Of a stretch of DNA of 64,000 bases, positions 1 through 7,866 are shown one piece after another. The notes under the pieces are model-generated. The model was given only the letters and a program-made list of their open reading frames with translations, did no database searches and had not been told where the DNA came from. The stretch comes from Marispirochaeta sp. (lineage in GTDB: Bacteria > Spirochaetota > Spirochaetia > JC444 > Marispirochaetaceae): assembly GCF_963668165.1 (NCBI RefSeq), contig NZ_OY764209.1, positions 744,001 through 808,000 of the forward strand, in the 5' to 3' direction. A program made the position numbers and the translations under genes. Each line of letters begins with the position of its first letter. Positions within the stretch are counted from its first letter, which is position 1.

Positions 1-1166
1 ATATTCGCGACCGGGTCATGAACCTCGCCCCCTTCCTGGAGTTCGACGGTGACCCCTATATTGTGCTGGCAAACGGCCAGCTGCGCTGGATTATCGACGC
101 CTACACAACCGCAGACTCCTACCCCTACAGCGACCATTTCGTCGACAACCCCTTCAATCCGGAAACTGAACGACCGCGGCAGAATTTGACGAAAACCCTG
201 TCGGGGCTTCCGCGGGGAACAAACTATATCCGCAACTCCGTCAAAACAGTCGTCAATCCCTATACCGGGGAGGTTGATTTCTACATCTACGACAGCGACG
301 ACCCCATTATCCGGGTATGGCAGAAAATATATCCGGAACTCTTTAAGGAGAAGAGTGAGATGCCGGTGGAGCTCAAACGCCATGTCCGCTATCCCGCGGA
401 TTTTCTGCAGGTGCAGGGGGAAGTGTATGCCAGGTACCACATGCAGGATCCGGAAGTGTTCTACAACCAGGAGGATCTGTGGGTCAGGGCCACGGAAAAG
501 TATTATGGTTCCGTCCAGCCGGTTGAACCGTACTACATAATGTGGGAGCGCCCAGGTTCGGATGAACCGGAGTTTATATTGATGCTGCCTTATACACCCA
601 AAACCAAGCAGGTACTGATCGGCTGGATCGCCGGGGTCAGCGCCCCGGAAAACTACGGCGAGTTCATCGCCTACCAGTTTCCCAAGGAGGAGCGCATCCT
701 CGGGCCCCAGCAGATGGAAACGAAGATAGACCAGGACAGCTTTCTCTCCGGGCAGCTCTCCCTCTGGGACCAGCGGGGTTCAAATGTCATTCGCGGTAAC
801 GTGCTTGTCCTGCCTTTAAACGGGACGCTGCTGTATGTAGAACCGATCTACCTGCAGTCCGAAACGGCAGCTTATCCGGAACTCCGCCTTGTAGTACTCA
901 TGCATAACGATACCCTGGTATATGCAGAAACTCTGGACGGGGCCCTTGAAAAACTCTATAGCTCAGGAGAGGGTACACGCGCAGATTCAAAGCAGGCACT
1001 GACTATGTCAGCAGGGGCGTCGAGGGTTGATAAAGAACTGATTCAGCAGGCTGCAGAAACCTTCGAGGCGTATATGAAGAAGACCGGAAGCAGTGATTTT
1101 GAAGCCGCCGGGGCTGAACTCCAACGGCTGCATAGCTTGCTGAAAGAGCTGACCATGCAGGAGTAA
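1..1166 (+). CDS. UPF0182 family membrane protein, C-terminal part (5' end outside window)
   Basis: The frame is open from the first full codon (nt 3) to the stop at 1166, so the gene begins upstream of the window. The visible 387 residues match the soluble C-terminal portion of the UPF0182/COG1615 family: a stretch reading 'LAPFLEFDGDPYIVLANGQL' followed by 'WIIDAYTTADSYPYS', a proline-rich core, and a conserved 'ILMLPYTPKTKQ' segment. Members carry about seven N-terminal membrane helices, which would lie outside this window, and a large extracytoplasmic domain. Their function is unknown. The last 60 residues are low-conservation and charged, which is usual for the family. Family assignment is from remembered motifs; the biological role is not known. 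Confidence 0.9.
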   Translation, partial: IRDRVMNLAPFLEFDGDPYIVLANGQLRWIIDAYTTADSYPYSDHFVDNPFNPETERPRQNLTKTLSGLPRGTNYIRNSVKTVVNPYTGEVDFYIYDSDDPIIRVWQKIYPELFKEKSEMPVELKRHVRYPADFLQVQGEVYARYHMQDPEVFYNQEDLWVRATEKYYGSVQPVEPYYIMWERPGSDEPEFILMLPYTPKTKQVLIGWIAGVSAPENYGEFIAYQFPKEERILGPQQMETKIDQDSFLSGQLSLWDQRGSNVIRGNVLVLPLNGTLLYVEPIYLQSETAAYPELRLVVLMHNDTLVYAETLDGALEKLYSSGEGTRADSKQALTMSAGASRVDKELIQQAAETFEAYMKKTGSSDFEAAGAELQRLHSLLKELTMQE

Positions 1167-1173
1167 ACTACTG

Positions 1174-1212
1174 CGGGGAGGCCCCCTTACTACAGGCAGC
1201 CTCCCCGATTAA
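1174..1212 (+). terminator. Hairpin terminator candidate after the UPF0182 gene
   Basis: A perfect 9-bp GC-rich stem (1174-1182 paired with 1199-1207) with a 16-nt loop begins 8 nt after the stop codon and is followed by a short AT-rich run (ATTAATAA) rather than a true T-tract. It probably ends or attenuates the upstream transcript. Confidence 0.5.
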
Positions 1213-1248
1213 TAACATAAAGCGTAAGGTACGGGCCGTGGTTTCGGC

Positions 1249-1470
1249 ATGCTGGAGAAGCCGGATCATAAGATCTATCTTGCTGTCCTGTTCCGCCCCA
1301 TCTCCAGAAAACGTTCGTCCCCGGGAAGCTTCGATATTGCCGAATACTCCTGTGGCGATTCTCTGTCAACCCTGATCCAGCGGGCAGATACGGCTTTGTA
1401 TCGAGCAAAGACCGGAGGCAGAAACCGGATCGAGGTTGATTTCTCTGATCAGGCAGGAAAATCCGAATAG
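1249..1470 (+). pseudogene. Remnant of a GGDEF diguanylate cyclase C-terminus
   Basis: The frame encodes 73 residues. From about nt 1324 it reads 'GSFDIAEYSCGDSLSTLIQ', then 'RADTALYRAKTGGRNRIEV', which matches the last 40 residues of GGDEF domains (the 'SIGIA...ADxALYxAKxxGRNR' block). The GGDEF signature and everything before it is missing, and the residues before 1324 show no resemblance to the family. The fragment sits between two genes and runs into the 3' end of the convergent DHH gene (overlap 1449-1470). I read it as the decayed end of a lost cyclase; it is unlikely to make a functional product. Confidence 0.65.
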
Positions 1471-2504
1471 TCCAAAAGAGGTTTCCAGCGCACATCCACA
1501 TGACCAAGATTCCTGGCAAAGGAATCTACCAAAGACGAAATGGCACGATTAATATCACTCTTTGACATCCCCGCCAGAGACAGCACGCCTCCGGCAGTTC
1601 TGTCATGTCCCCCGGCATTATCTTTTACAAGGGGTAGCTTCTTAATCAGGACTCCCGCATTCATTTTATCACTGGATGTACGGATAGAAATTATCAGTGT
1701 CTCCTTGAAAATCCCGGTACAGAGAACCGAACTGATCCGTTCGTGCTTTAGAAAAAAGTCTGCCATTTCCGCAATAATTTCTGGATGATAAATATTCGTC
1801 AGATGTGTGACAATAGCATTTCGATAAATAAGGGCGTTATTCAAGGCCCTGCCAAGCTGTAAAAAATAGTAGTGCGGCAGGTTGGGATTAATTATCTCAC
1901 CATATTTTCGGATGCTGGCCTGAGTATAAACGTTCAGATACGCCTGAATATCTTCGGCAGCGGCTTCGCGGTGCATGGTCTGGGTTTCAGAATCAATGGC
2001 ATAAGCCAGAGCTGTAGCAATATCCGCCGGAATATCCACTCGGGCTTCCCGCAGCAGTTCGACCAGAATTGTTGCTGTTGCCCCTATTTCCGGATTTATA
2101 AGAACCAGATCGCCAAGGGTATCCTTTCGCCGCGGATGATGATCAATAACAATATCGCATCTGTCACGGGCGGTCAGGACATTGTTTCCCGCTCCCGGCT
2201 GGGAATCAATCAGGGCGATGCAGTCATAGCGCGACCGTTTAATACGGTTATACTGCTTTAAATGTATGCCAAGCTTTTTTACCATGGCGCGGTTCTCTGC
2301 CCGGGCAATTATTCCGGAGTAGGCTAAACTGGAACGAAGATCGAATTCTTCCTTTGCAAGCAGTTGAAGAGCAGCACCGGAGGCAATGGCATCGGGATCC
2401 GGATGGGTATGAAGCAGAATAAGTAGTTCTTCTTTGCCCTTCAGTACATCCGCCAGCCGTGCGAGTACTGCTGCCGTATTCCTGGAATTTTTTTCATTGG
2501 GCAT
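1449..2504 (-). CDS. DHH/DHHA1 family phosphoesterase (NrnA-like oligoribonuclease/pAp phosphatase type)
   Basis: The 351-residue protein has the DHH-superfamily metal motifs in order: 'LHTHPDPDAIASG' near residue 31, an aspartate in 'ALIDSQPGAGN' near 97, 'VIDHHPRR' near 120, and a C-terminal DHHA1 substrate loop 'AGGHDRTAGG' near residue 300. Family members hydrolyse short oligoribonucleotides, pAp or cyclic-dinucleotide products (pApA/pGpG) with Mn2+ in the cytoplasm. The start is an ATG preceded by AGGAAG about 8 nt upstream. Between it and the divergent cyclase gene lies a -10-like TATAAT (2533-2538, minus strand). Its position next to a c-di-GMP cyclase makes linear dinucleotide degradation a possible role, but that is inference. 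DhhP-type c-di-AMP phosphodiesterase is the alternative. Confidence 0.85.
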   Translation of the reverse strand: MPNEKNSRNTAAVLARLADVLKGKEELLILLHTHPDPDAIASGAALQLLAKEEFDLRSSLAYSGIIARAENRAMVKKLGIHLKQYNRIKRSRYDCIALIDSQPGAGNNVLTARDRCDIVIDHHPRRKDTLGDLVLINPEIGATATILVELLREARVDIPADIATALAYAIDSETQTMHREAAAEDIQAYLNVYTQASIRKYGEIINPNLPHYYFLQLGRALNNALIYRNAIVTHLTNIYHPEIIAEMADFFLKHERISSVLCTGIFKETLIISIRTSSDKMNAGVLIKKLPLVKDNAGGHDRTAGGVLSLAGMSKSDINRAISSLVDSFARNLGHVDVRWKPLLDYSDFPA

Positions 2505-2606
2505 CAGAGCTCTTCCTGGCCGAATGTAAAAAATTATAGCGCGAAAACATTACTTTCAGTATACTATAGCGGGTCCCAGAATGAAACCTGCAAGGAATAG
2601 AAAGAT

Positions 2607-4052
2607 ATGCGACTGTCCCTTAAAAACCGGCTGCTGATAACTCTCAGCCTGACACTGCTCTCCGCTTTTGTCTTGATCAGTGTTCTTAATTATTCCACTG
2701 CACGAAGGACCATCACTCACGAGATTACCAACTCATCCCTTCCCCTGCTCAGAGAGAATATTTATTCGGAAATCCGGGAAGACTTTCTTCCCTCCATGAA
2801 CATCGCATCCATGATGGCAACAGACTCATTCCTGAAGAACTGGGCCTTGGAAGGAGAAAATGAATCGAACCATGTAATACAGTATTTACAGGAAATCAGG
2901 GATGAATACGGTTATAAATCGACCTTTTTCGTATCCGCCCTAACAGGAAGATATTACCACTATGACGGTATTCTCAAGACCATCAGTCCTGGGGATTCCC
3001 ATGATGTCTGGTTTCACGATTTTGTCAAGTCAAACAAGGAGTATGAACTGGACGTGGATACCGATGAGGCGGCCAGGAACCGCTTGACCATCTTCTTCAA
3101 TTATCGGGTTGAGGATTATGATGGCAGTCTTCTTGGTGTAGCTGGTGTGGGTATTGTTATGAACGACTTTGCAGGATACCTTCGGGACCGTCAGCAAAAA
3201 TATAAGCGGCGTATATACCTGACTGACCACCAGGGTCTTATACAGGCCCACTCTGATATAGCCAAGGTCGAACGCGAGTACATCAGCATTAAGCCCGGAA
3301 TCTCTTCAATTGCCCAGGACATTCTTCTAGCTGAGGAAAGGCCGCTGAATGCTACTTATACAGGGGATAGTGGCAGGGTCCTCGTAACCTCACGCTATAT
3401 TCCGGCCATCGACTGGTTTCTGATTGTTGAACAGGATGAAAATGCTGCTCTGAAGACCACCCGGACTGCTTTATTCCACACAATTCTGATAGGAATCGCC
3501 GCATCTCTTCTTGTAATTTTTTTCAGCACCCTTACAATAAACCGCTTTCATGCCCGGTTGGAAGAACTCGCCACCACCGACAGTCTGACCGGATGCGCGA
3601 ACCGGAGGGAACTGGAAAAACGTCTTGAAAGACTCCTTTACCGTAAGGCCCGTTACAGTTCAGATGTCGCGTTTATTCTCATAGATGTAGACAATTTTAA
3701 ACATCTGAACGATACAAAAGGGCATCAAACCGGAGATCAGGTGCTGCGGATCCTTACACAGACAATTCAGGAAAGCATACGACCCGATGATACTCTGGCA
3801 CGATGGGGGGGTGACGAATTTGTAATCGTCATTGAGGACAACCTGGAGGCTGCCAGAACTGTCGCCGAACGTCTGCGATATTTCTTTTTTAAAAACTGGA
3901 CTGCACAGAATCCCGAAGGACCGCAGATATCCCTCAGCATGGGTATCGCCGAACTTGGGGATACCGACAATATTGAGGCCCTGATAAAGAAAGCGGACAG
4001 TGCCCTTTACCAGGCAAAACGAACAGGGAAGGATAAAATACAGCTCTATTAA
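2607..4052 (+). CDS. Membrane-anchored Cache-domain sensor diguanylate cyclase
   Basis: A 481-residue inner-membrane protein with a first helix at about residues 9-27, a long periplasmic Cache-like sensor region (about 30-285), a second helix at about 291-311, and a cytoplasmic GGDEF domain from about 320. The catalytic signature 'RWGGDEFVIVI' is intact near residue 400, and an RxxD inhibitory site ('RPDD') lies exactly five residues before it. The protein should therefore make c-di-GMP from two GTP and be product-inhibited. The domain ends with 'ADSALYQAKRTGKDKIQ'. It is transcribed divergently from the DHH gene; TATACT (2560-2565) is a possible -10 box. The ligand sensed cannot be inferred. 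Confidence 0.93.
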   Translation: MRLSLKNRLLITLSLTLLSAFVLISVLNYSTARRTITHEITNSSLPLLRENIYSEIREDFLPSMNIASMMATDSFLKNWALEGENESNHVIQYLQEIRDEYGYKSTFFVSALTGRYYHYDGILKTISPGDSHDVWFHDFVKSNKEYELDVDTDEAARNRLTIFFNYRVEDYDGSLLGVAGVGIVMNDFAGYLRDRQQKYKRRIYLTDHQGLIQAHSDIAKVEREYISIKPGISSIAQDILLAEERPLNATYTGDSGRVLVTSRYIPAIDWFLIVEQDENAALKTTRTALFHTILIGIAASLLVIFFSTLTINRFHARLEELATTDSLTGCANRRELEKRLERLLYRKARYSSDVAFILIDVDNFKHLNDTKGHQTGDQVLRILTQTIQESIRPDDTLARWGGDEFVIVIEDNLEAARTVAERLRYFFFKNWTAQNPEGPQISLSMGIAELGDTDNIEALIKKADSALYQAKRTGKDKIQLY

Positions 4053-4070
4053 AGACAACCCGGCTTCCCG

Positions 4071-4099
4071 CTGACACGCCTTTATGATATTTTTACATA
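4071..4099 (+). promoter_or_regulatory. Possible leaderless promoter of the Sua5/YrdC gene
   Basis: CTGACA (4071-4076), 17 bp, TACATA (4094-4099), then 6 nt to the ATG at 4106. The -35 matches consensus in 5 of 6 positions, but the -10 in only 3 of 6. No ribosome-binding site lies between. Confidence 0.35.
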
Positions 4100-4105
4100 C
4101 TAAAT

Positions 4106-5410
4106 ATGATACATCATCCACGCGAGACAGTCCTCATTGACCGCGATCTTTTTCTCCAGGAACGCGGAACAGACGGTTTGAATGAAAGCCGTGCTCTCCA
4201 CAGCCTCAAGGACAGATATCAGATTACGGAGTGCTTCAGCGAAAACCTGGATAACTTACGTGCAGATCCGGGAACGGTGTTTCTTGTCAGCGATAAAAAC
4301 CGGCTCCTTAGCGAGGGCGAAGCCAGGGGAATATTCGCACTGCAGATTTTAAACACGGAAAACCTCAAACATATCGATGTGATTCCCCCGGCACGGCTGG
4401 TCTTCCACAGCCTGAAAGCCGCGGCGGAGTGGATACTGGTCCATCCCCAGGCCCAGAAAGACCTGGAAAGAGCAATCAAGAAGGGAGCCCAAGCCCTCAG
4501 GCAGGGAAAATTAACCGCGTTCCCAACCGAGACAGTATATGGACTGGGTGCCGATGCGCTGAACAGGGACGCGGTCGAATCGATCTTTAAAGCCAAGCAG
4601 CGTCCATTATACGATCCACTCATCGTTCATATAAACGACTTACAACAGCTGGGCAGCCTGGTACTGGAATTTCCCGCTGCCGCCCGGAAGCTCGCGAAAG
4701 CCTTCTGGCCCGGTCCCCTGACGCTGGTGCTGAAAAAAGACCCCCGGGTCCCGGACATCGTCACTGCCAAGCATGAAACGGTAGCCGTACGAATGCCGTC
4801 AAACCCCTGGGCACAGAAACTGATTCACGCTGCCCGTACACCGGTAGCGGCTCCCAGCGCTAACCTTTTCGGCCGGACCAGCCCGACAACCGCGGCTCAT
4901 GTGGCAGAACAGCTTGCAGGTCGCTACGAAGTACTTATTGATGCCGGAGCATGCCGCGTGGGGGTCGAATCCACCGTGCTTTCTCTGGCAGGAGAAAAAC
5001 CGCTTTTGCTGCGGAGCGGCGGTGTAAGCCGGGAACAGATTGAAGAAGTAATAGGTCCAATAGAGCTTCCACTCCGGTCTGTGAGCCGGGATGCGGAAAG
5101 TCCGGGAATGCTGCCGAACCATTACGCTCCTCTTACTCCGCTTCTGATGGTACCGGATATCAGGGACTATGCAGGAAACCGGGATGTCGGCTGCATTCTA
5201 TTTGAGAATCTGGATACCCAATTCGCCGGTCCCTCCGTGCAGGTCAGCAGAAACCGTAATGTCAATGAAATCGCCGTAAATATCTATGCCGCCCTCCGCA
5301 GTCTCGACGGGCAGGGACTGAGACTGATTGCCTGCGAATGGTGCCCGGAAACAGGGATCGGAGCCGCGGTAAACGACCGCCTCCGCAAGGCATCCGCGCC
5401 AGTGAGGTAG
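4106..5410 (+). CDS. L-threonylcarbamoyladenylate synthase (Sua5/YrdC family) with N-terminal extension
   Basis: Residues from about 118 onward are a standard YrdC domain ('GKLTAFPTETVYGLGADAL', 'IFKAKQRPLYDPLIVHI', 'FWPGPLTLVLKK', 'VAVRMPSNPWA', 'PVAAPSANLFGRTSPT', 'VESTVLSLAG'), followed by a Sua5-type C-terminal domain beginning after 'SPGMLPNHYAPLTPL'. The enzyme makes threonylcarbamoyl-AMP from threonine, bicarbonate and ATP for the t6A37 tRNA modification. Unusually, about 115 residues precede the YrdC domain, including 'VLIDRDLFLQERGTDG' and 'TVFLVSDKNRLLSEGEARGI', which look like a shortened, degenerate HAD-type phosphatase fold (inference). No Shine-Dalgarno is seen before this ATG; a promoter-like pair ends 6 nt upstream of it. 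Confidence 0.9.
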   Translation: MIHHPRETVLIDRDLFLQERGTDGLNESRALHSLKDRYQITECFSENLDNLRADPGTVFLVSDKNRLLSEGEARGIFALQILNTENLKHIDVIPPARLVFHSLKAAAEWILVHPQAQKDLERAIKKGAQALRQGKLTAFPTETVYGLGADALNRDAVESIFKAKQRPLYDPLIVHINDLQQLGSLVLEFPAAARKLAKAFWPGPLTLVLKKDPRVPDIVTAKHETVAVRMPSNPWAQKLIHAARTPVAAPSANLFGRTSPTTAAHVAEQLAGRYEVLIDAGACRVGVESTVLSLAGEKPLLLRSGGVSREQIEEVIGPIELPLRSVSRDAESPGMLPNHYAPLTPLLMVPDIRDYAGNRDVGCILFENLDTQFAGPSVQVSRNRNVNEIAVNIYAALRSLDGQGLRLIACEWCPETGIGAAVNDRLRKASAPVR

Positions 5411-5902
5411 TCACCTCAGGAACGCTGTAACCTGCCTCCAGGCTTCAAGCTTCTTTTCGAATGGGACCGCGTGGGCAGGACTTGTCGACGGCAGCCTGGT
5501 CAATCCTATGTCCGAAGGCAAGTGAATATTCCGCGTGAACAGGGTGTACGCCGCCGTACCGTTACAGAACACGTGGCGGATCTCAGGAAAATCTGCAAAC
5601 AGAGCCGCGAAATCATTCAGCGTTTCGCTTCGAATATTCTGATCCAGGCTTCCTTCACGAAAGCAGCTGCCTACTACATCCCACACAGCTATGGAATGAC
5701 GCACAAGTAACTCCGTGCGTGCTTTATAAACTGCAGGGAGAGGCTCCTCGAGCAGGGCTGCCATGATCGGCCAGAAGGCATTTCGTGGATGGGCGTAGTA
5801 CTGTCCTCTGCGCAGGGATTCCTCTCCGGGCATGGAACCGAGAATCAACACCCTAGGGTCCCGCGGCATGATGGGGGGAAAGGATTTCATACGTTCCCGC
5901 AT
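5411..5902 (-). CDS. Hypoxanthine/uracil-mismatch DNA glycosylase (UDG superfamily, family 6 type)
   Basis: The 163-residue protein begins its conserved core with 'PRVLILGSMPGEESLRRGQY', then 'YAHPRNAFWPIMAALL', the motif-1 and neighbouring signature of the small single-domain DNA-deoxyinosine glycosylases in the uracil-DNA glycosylase superfamily. A central 'HSIAVWDVVGSC' and a C-terminal 'LTRLPSTSPAHA' fit the second half of the fold (the latter replaces the HPSP-type loop). It should remove deaminated bases (hypoxanthine, possibly uracil) from DNA. Length is typical. ATG 5902 has no ribosome-binding site but a promoter-like pair 8 nt upstream; an in-frame ATG at 5890 is the alternative start. 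The stop is adjacent to that of the convergent Sua5 gene. Confidence 0.85.
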   Translation of the reverse strand: MRERMKSFPPIMPRDPRVLILGSMPGEESLRRGQYYAHPRNAFWPIMAALLEEPLPAVYKARTELLVRHSIAVWDVVGSCFREGSLDQNIRSETLNDFAALFADFPEIRHVFCNGTAAYTLFTRNIHLPSDIGLTRLPSTSPAHAVPFEKKLEAWRQVTAFLR

Positions 5903-5910
5903 AGAAAAGC

Positions 5911-5939
5911 AGAATACAGAAAAATCAAAAAAACGTCAT
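5911..5939 (-). promoter_or_regulatory. Possible leaderless promoter of the DNA glycosylase gene
   Basis: On the minus strand: ATGACG (5939-5934), 17 bp, TATTCT (5916-5911), then 8 nt to the ATG at 5902. Its -35 box abuts that of the divergent patatin promoter at 5939. Confidence 0.4.
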
Positions 5940-5966
5940 TGCCTTCTGCAAAGTTTCGGGTATATA
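5939..5966 (+). promoter_or_regulatory. Promoter candidate of the patatin-like gene
   Basis: TTGCCT (5939-5944), 16 bp, TATATA (5961-5966; the overlapping ATATAA gives 17 bp). The leader would be about 17 nt and carry the G-rich Shine-Dalgarno at about 5977-5983. It is back to back with the divergent glycosylase promoter. Confidence 0.5.
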
Positions 5967-5990
5967 ACAAAAACCAGGGGGGATGGCACG

Positions 5991-6758
5991 ATGTTTTCCA
6001 AAAAGGTGGGGCTTGTTTTAAGCGGCGGAGCGGCACGCGGTTTTGCCCATATTGGAGTGTTAAAGATATTACAGGAGAACTCGATTCCCATTCACTATGT
6101 CACAGGAACCAGCGTCGGCTCAATAATCGGGGCTTTTCTGTGCAGAGGGTACGGATGGGATGAGATCCTGAAAATAGCCCGTGACCTGAAATGGTCTGAG
6201 CTGGTTCGACCGACCCTGTCCGGCATGGGACTTGTCAAATCCGATAGAATGGAAAGCTTTGTAAACGAATTACTGGGCTCGGTCGACTTTGAAGAACTTG
6301 AGATTCCTCTTAAAGTGGTAGCAGTGGATCTCAATCAAGCCACAGAGGTTGTCTTTGATTCCGGCCCCGTGGCACGGGCGGTGCGAGCCAGCTCATCGGT
6401 TCCGGGAATCTTCGAACCTGTTATTGACGACGGCCGGGTCCTTGTTGACGGGGGAGTTATAAATAATCTGCCATGCTCCCTGGTCCGGGATTTGGGAGCC
6501 CATAAGGTAATCGCCGTTGACCTGAACGCTAATCCCGCGAACGATCAGCCGCCGGAGAACCTTCTGGACATTACCTACCGCAGCTTTGCCATCATGCTGA
6601 ATAACAGCAGCATGGAGGGCCGGAGTAACGCGGACATAATCATCCAGCCGGAACTCCATGACTTTAACTATCATGACTTATCCAAAGCTGATGATATGGT
6701 CCGCAAAGGAGAAGAAGCCGCTGAAGAAGCGTTAAAACGCTTAAAGCGACTCCGATAA
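5991..6758 (+). CDS. Patatin-like phospholipase family protein (RssA-like)
   Basis: The 255-residue protein has the full patatin signature: oxyanion loop 'LSGGAARGFAHIG' near residue 10, nucleophile elbow 'GTSVGS' (Ser near 39), and catalytic Asp in 'LVDGGVINNLP' near residue 150. These are Ser-Asp dyad acyl hydrolases that cleave phospholipids or related esters; the substrate here is unknown. I chose the ATG at 5991 because it follows a strong AGGGGGGA ribosome-binding site at 8 nt and because the oxyanion loop then lies at the usual position. The frame is open further upstream but would overlap the divergent glycosylase gene. No signal peptide is present, so it is probably cytoplasmic or membrane-peripheral. 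Confidence 0.92.
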   Translation: MFSKKVGLVLSGGAARGFAHIGVLKILQENSIPIHYVTGTSVGSIIGAFLCRGYGWDEILKIARDLKWSELVRPTLSGMGLVKSDRMESFVNELLGSVDFEELEIPLKVVAVDLNQATEVVFDSGPVARAVRASSSVPGIFEPVIDDGRVLVDGGVINNLPCSLVRDLGAHKVIAVDLNANPANDQPPENLLDITYRSFAIMLNNSSMEGRSNADIIIQPELHDFNYHDLSKADDMVRKGEEAAEEALKRLKRLR

Positions 6759-6789
6759 TCCAGTGCTTACCTATTCTCAGTAGAGCTGA

Positions 6790-7782
6790 CTAGACACTTC
6801 CCTTTTCTGACAGATAGCGTTCAGCTTCCAGTGCCGCCATGCAGCCCGAGCCGGCCGCAGTTACCGCCTGACGGTAGATCTTGTCCTTTACATCGCCGCA
6901 GGCAAAGACCCCGGGTATCTCAGTCGCGGTGGAGTCAGGTTTAGCCACAAGATAGCCTGTTTCGTCGGTCTCCAACTGCCCCTGCAGAAAAACGGTGTTG
7001 GGGGTATGCCCGATAGCATAAAAGAGCCCTTTTGCCGGGATATCATACTCCTCATCTGTCTTGTTATTTTTTACCCGTACGCCGCCGAGAAAACGCATGC
7101 CGAACTTGTTTGGTTCTCCCTGCAAAGCTTCAACCGCGTTGGCATTCCAGTGGATTTCGATCTTCGGATTGTTAAATACCCGGTCCTGCATGGCCTTGCT
7201 GGCTCGAAACACATCCCGGCGTACCAGCATGTGCACCGATGAACCGAATTTTGACAGGTATGTCGCTTCTTCACATGCGGTATCGCCGCCGCCGATGACA
7301 ACAAGAGGCTGGTCCCGGTACATCGGCAGCGCTCCGTCGCAGACGGCACAGGCGGAGATTCCCTTCTGCCACAATTCCTGTTCACCATCGATATTCAACC
7401 GCTTTGCGGTAGCACCGGTGGCAATAATCACCGTCTCAGCCAGATACACTTCGGCACCGTCGCCGCTTCCAACTATTACCTTCCTGGGATCGAATTTCAA
7501 ATCTACGGAATCAACGGTCCTGGTTTCAATACGGGTCCCAAGCTTCTGCGATTGCTCCCGCATTTTATCCATCAGCACCGGACCGCTGACTCCTTCCGGA
7601 AAGCCGGGGTAGTTCTCGACTTCAGTTGTTGTTGTAAGCTGTCCGCCGGCAGCAACTCCAGCGGCCATAAATCCCTCAAACATTAAAGGGTTCAGGTCAG
7701 CCCGGGCTGCGTAAATCGCTGCTGTATGTCCGGCCGGGCCCGATCCTATGATGATTACCTTTTCAACCTTTTCTGCTGCCAT
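6790..7782 (-). CDS. trxB: Thioredoxin-disulfide reductase
   Basis: The 330-residue flavoprotein starts with the FAD-binding 'VIIGSGPAGHTAAIYAARA', carries the redox-active 'CAVCDGALP' (CxxC) near residue 146, the NADPH-binding 'VVIGGGDTACEEATYLSKF', and the C-terminal FAD motif 'GVFACGDVKDKIYRQAVTAAGSG'. It uses NADPH to reduce thioredoxin in the cytoplasm. Length and motif spacing fit low-molecular-weight TrxB. The ATG has a strong AGGAGG ribosome-binding site at 8 nt. It is probably transcribed from its own promoter, whose -35 box lies in the end of the upstream lipoprotein gene. It converges on the patatin gene with 31 nt between stops and no clear terminator. Confidence 0.97.
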   Translation of the reverse strand: MAAEKVEKVIIIGSGPAGHTAAIYAARADLNPLMFEGFMAAGVAAGGQLTTTTEVENYPGFPEGVSGPVLMDKMREQSQKLGTRIETRTVDSVDLKFDPRKVIVGSGDGAEVYLAETVIIATGATAKRLNIDGEQELWQKGISACAVCDGALPMYRDQPLVVIGGGDTACEEATYLSKFGSSVHMLVRRDVFRASKAMQDRVFNNPKIEIHWNANAVEALQGEPNKFGMRFLGGVRVKNNKTDEEYDIPAKGLFYAIGHTPNTVFLQGQLETDETGYLVAKPDSTATEIPGVFACGDVKDKIYRQAVTAAGSGCMAALEAERYLSEKGSV

Positions 7783-7824
7783 AATAATGTGTTCCTCCTG
7801 TGTGATCCGCGGGAATCAGCTCTT

Positions 7825-7866
7825 ATTTATATATATAAATATCGTAATGTTTATCTAAAATGTCAA
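7825..7866 (-). promoter_or_regulatory. trxB promoter overlapping a 16-bp AT palindrome
   Basis: On the minus strand TTGACA (7866-7861, inside the last codons of the lipoprotein gene), 17 bp, GATATT (7843-7838). A perfect 16-bp palindrome of A/T only (7825-7840) overlaps the -10 box and the likely transcription start, a typical operator position. Confidence 0.5.

Noticed and set aside
1190..1519. Minus-strand frame containing 'NVFWRWGGTGQQ', reminiscent of the GGDEF context
   Set aside because: No other GGDEF-domain residues lie around it and it would need an inversion inside the plus-strand remnant. Treated as coincidence.
6759..6789. Terminator between the convergent patatin and trxB genes
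   Set aside because: No stem longer than 4 bp and no T-run in the 31-nt gap.
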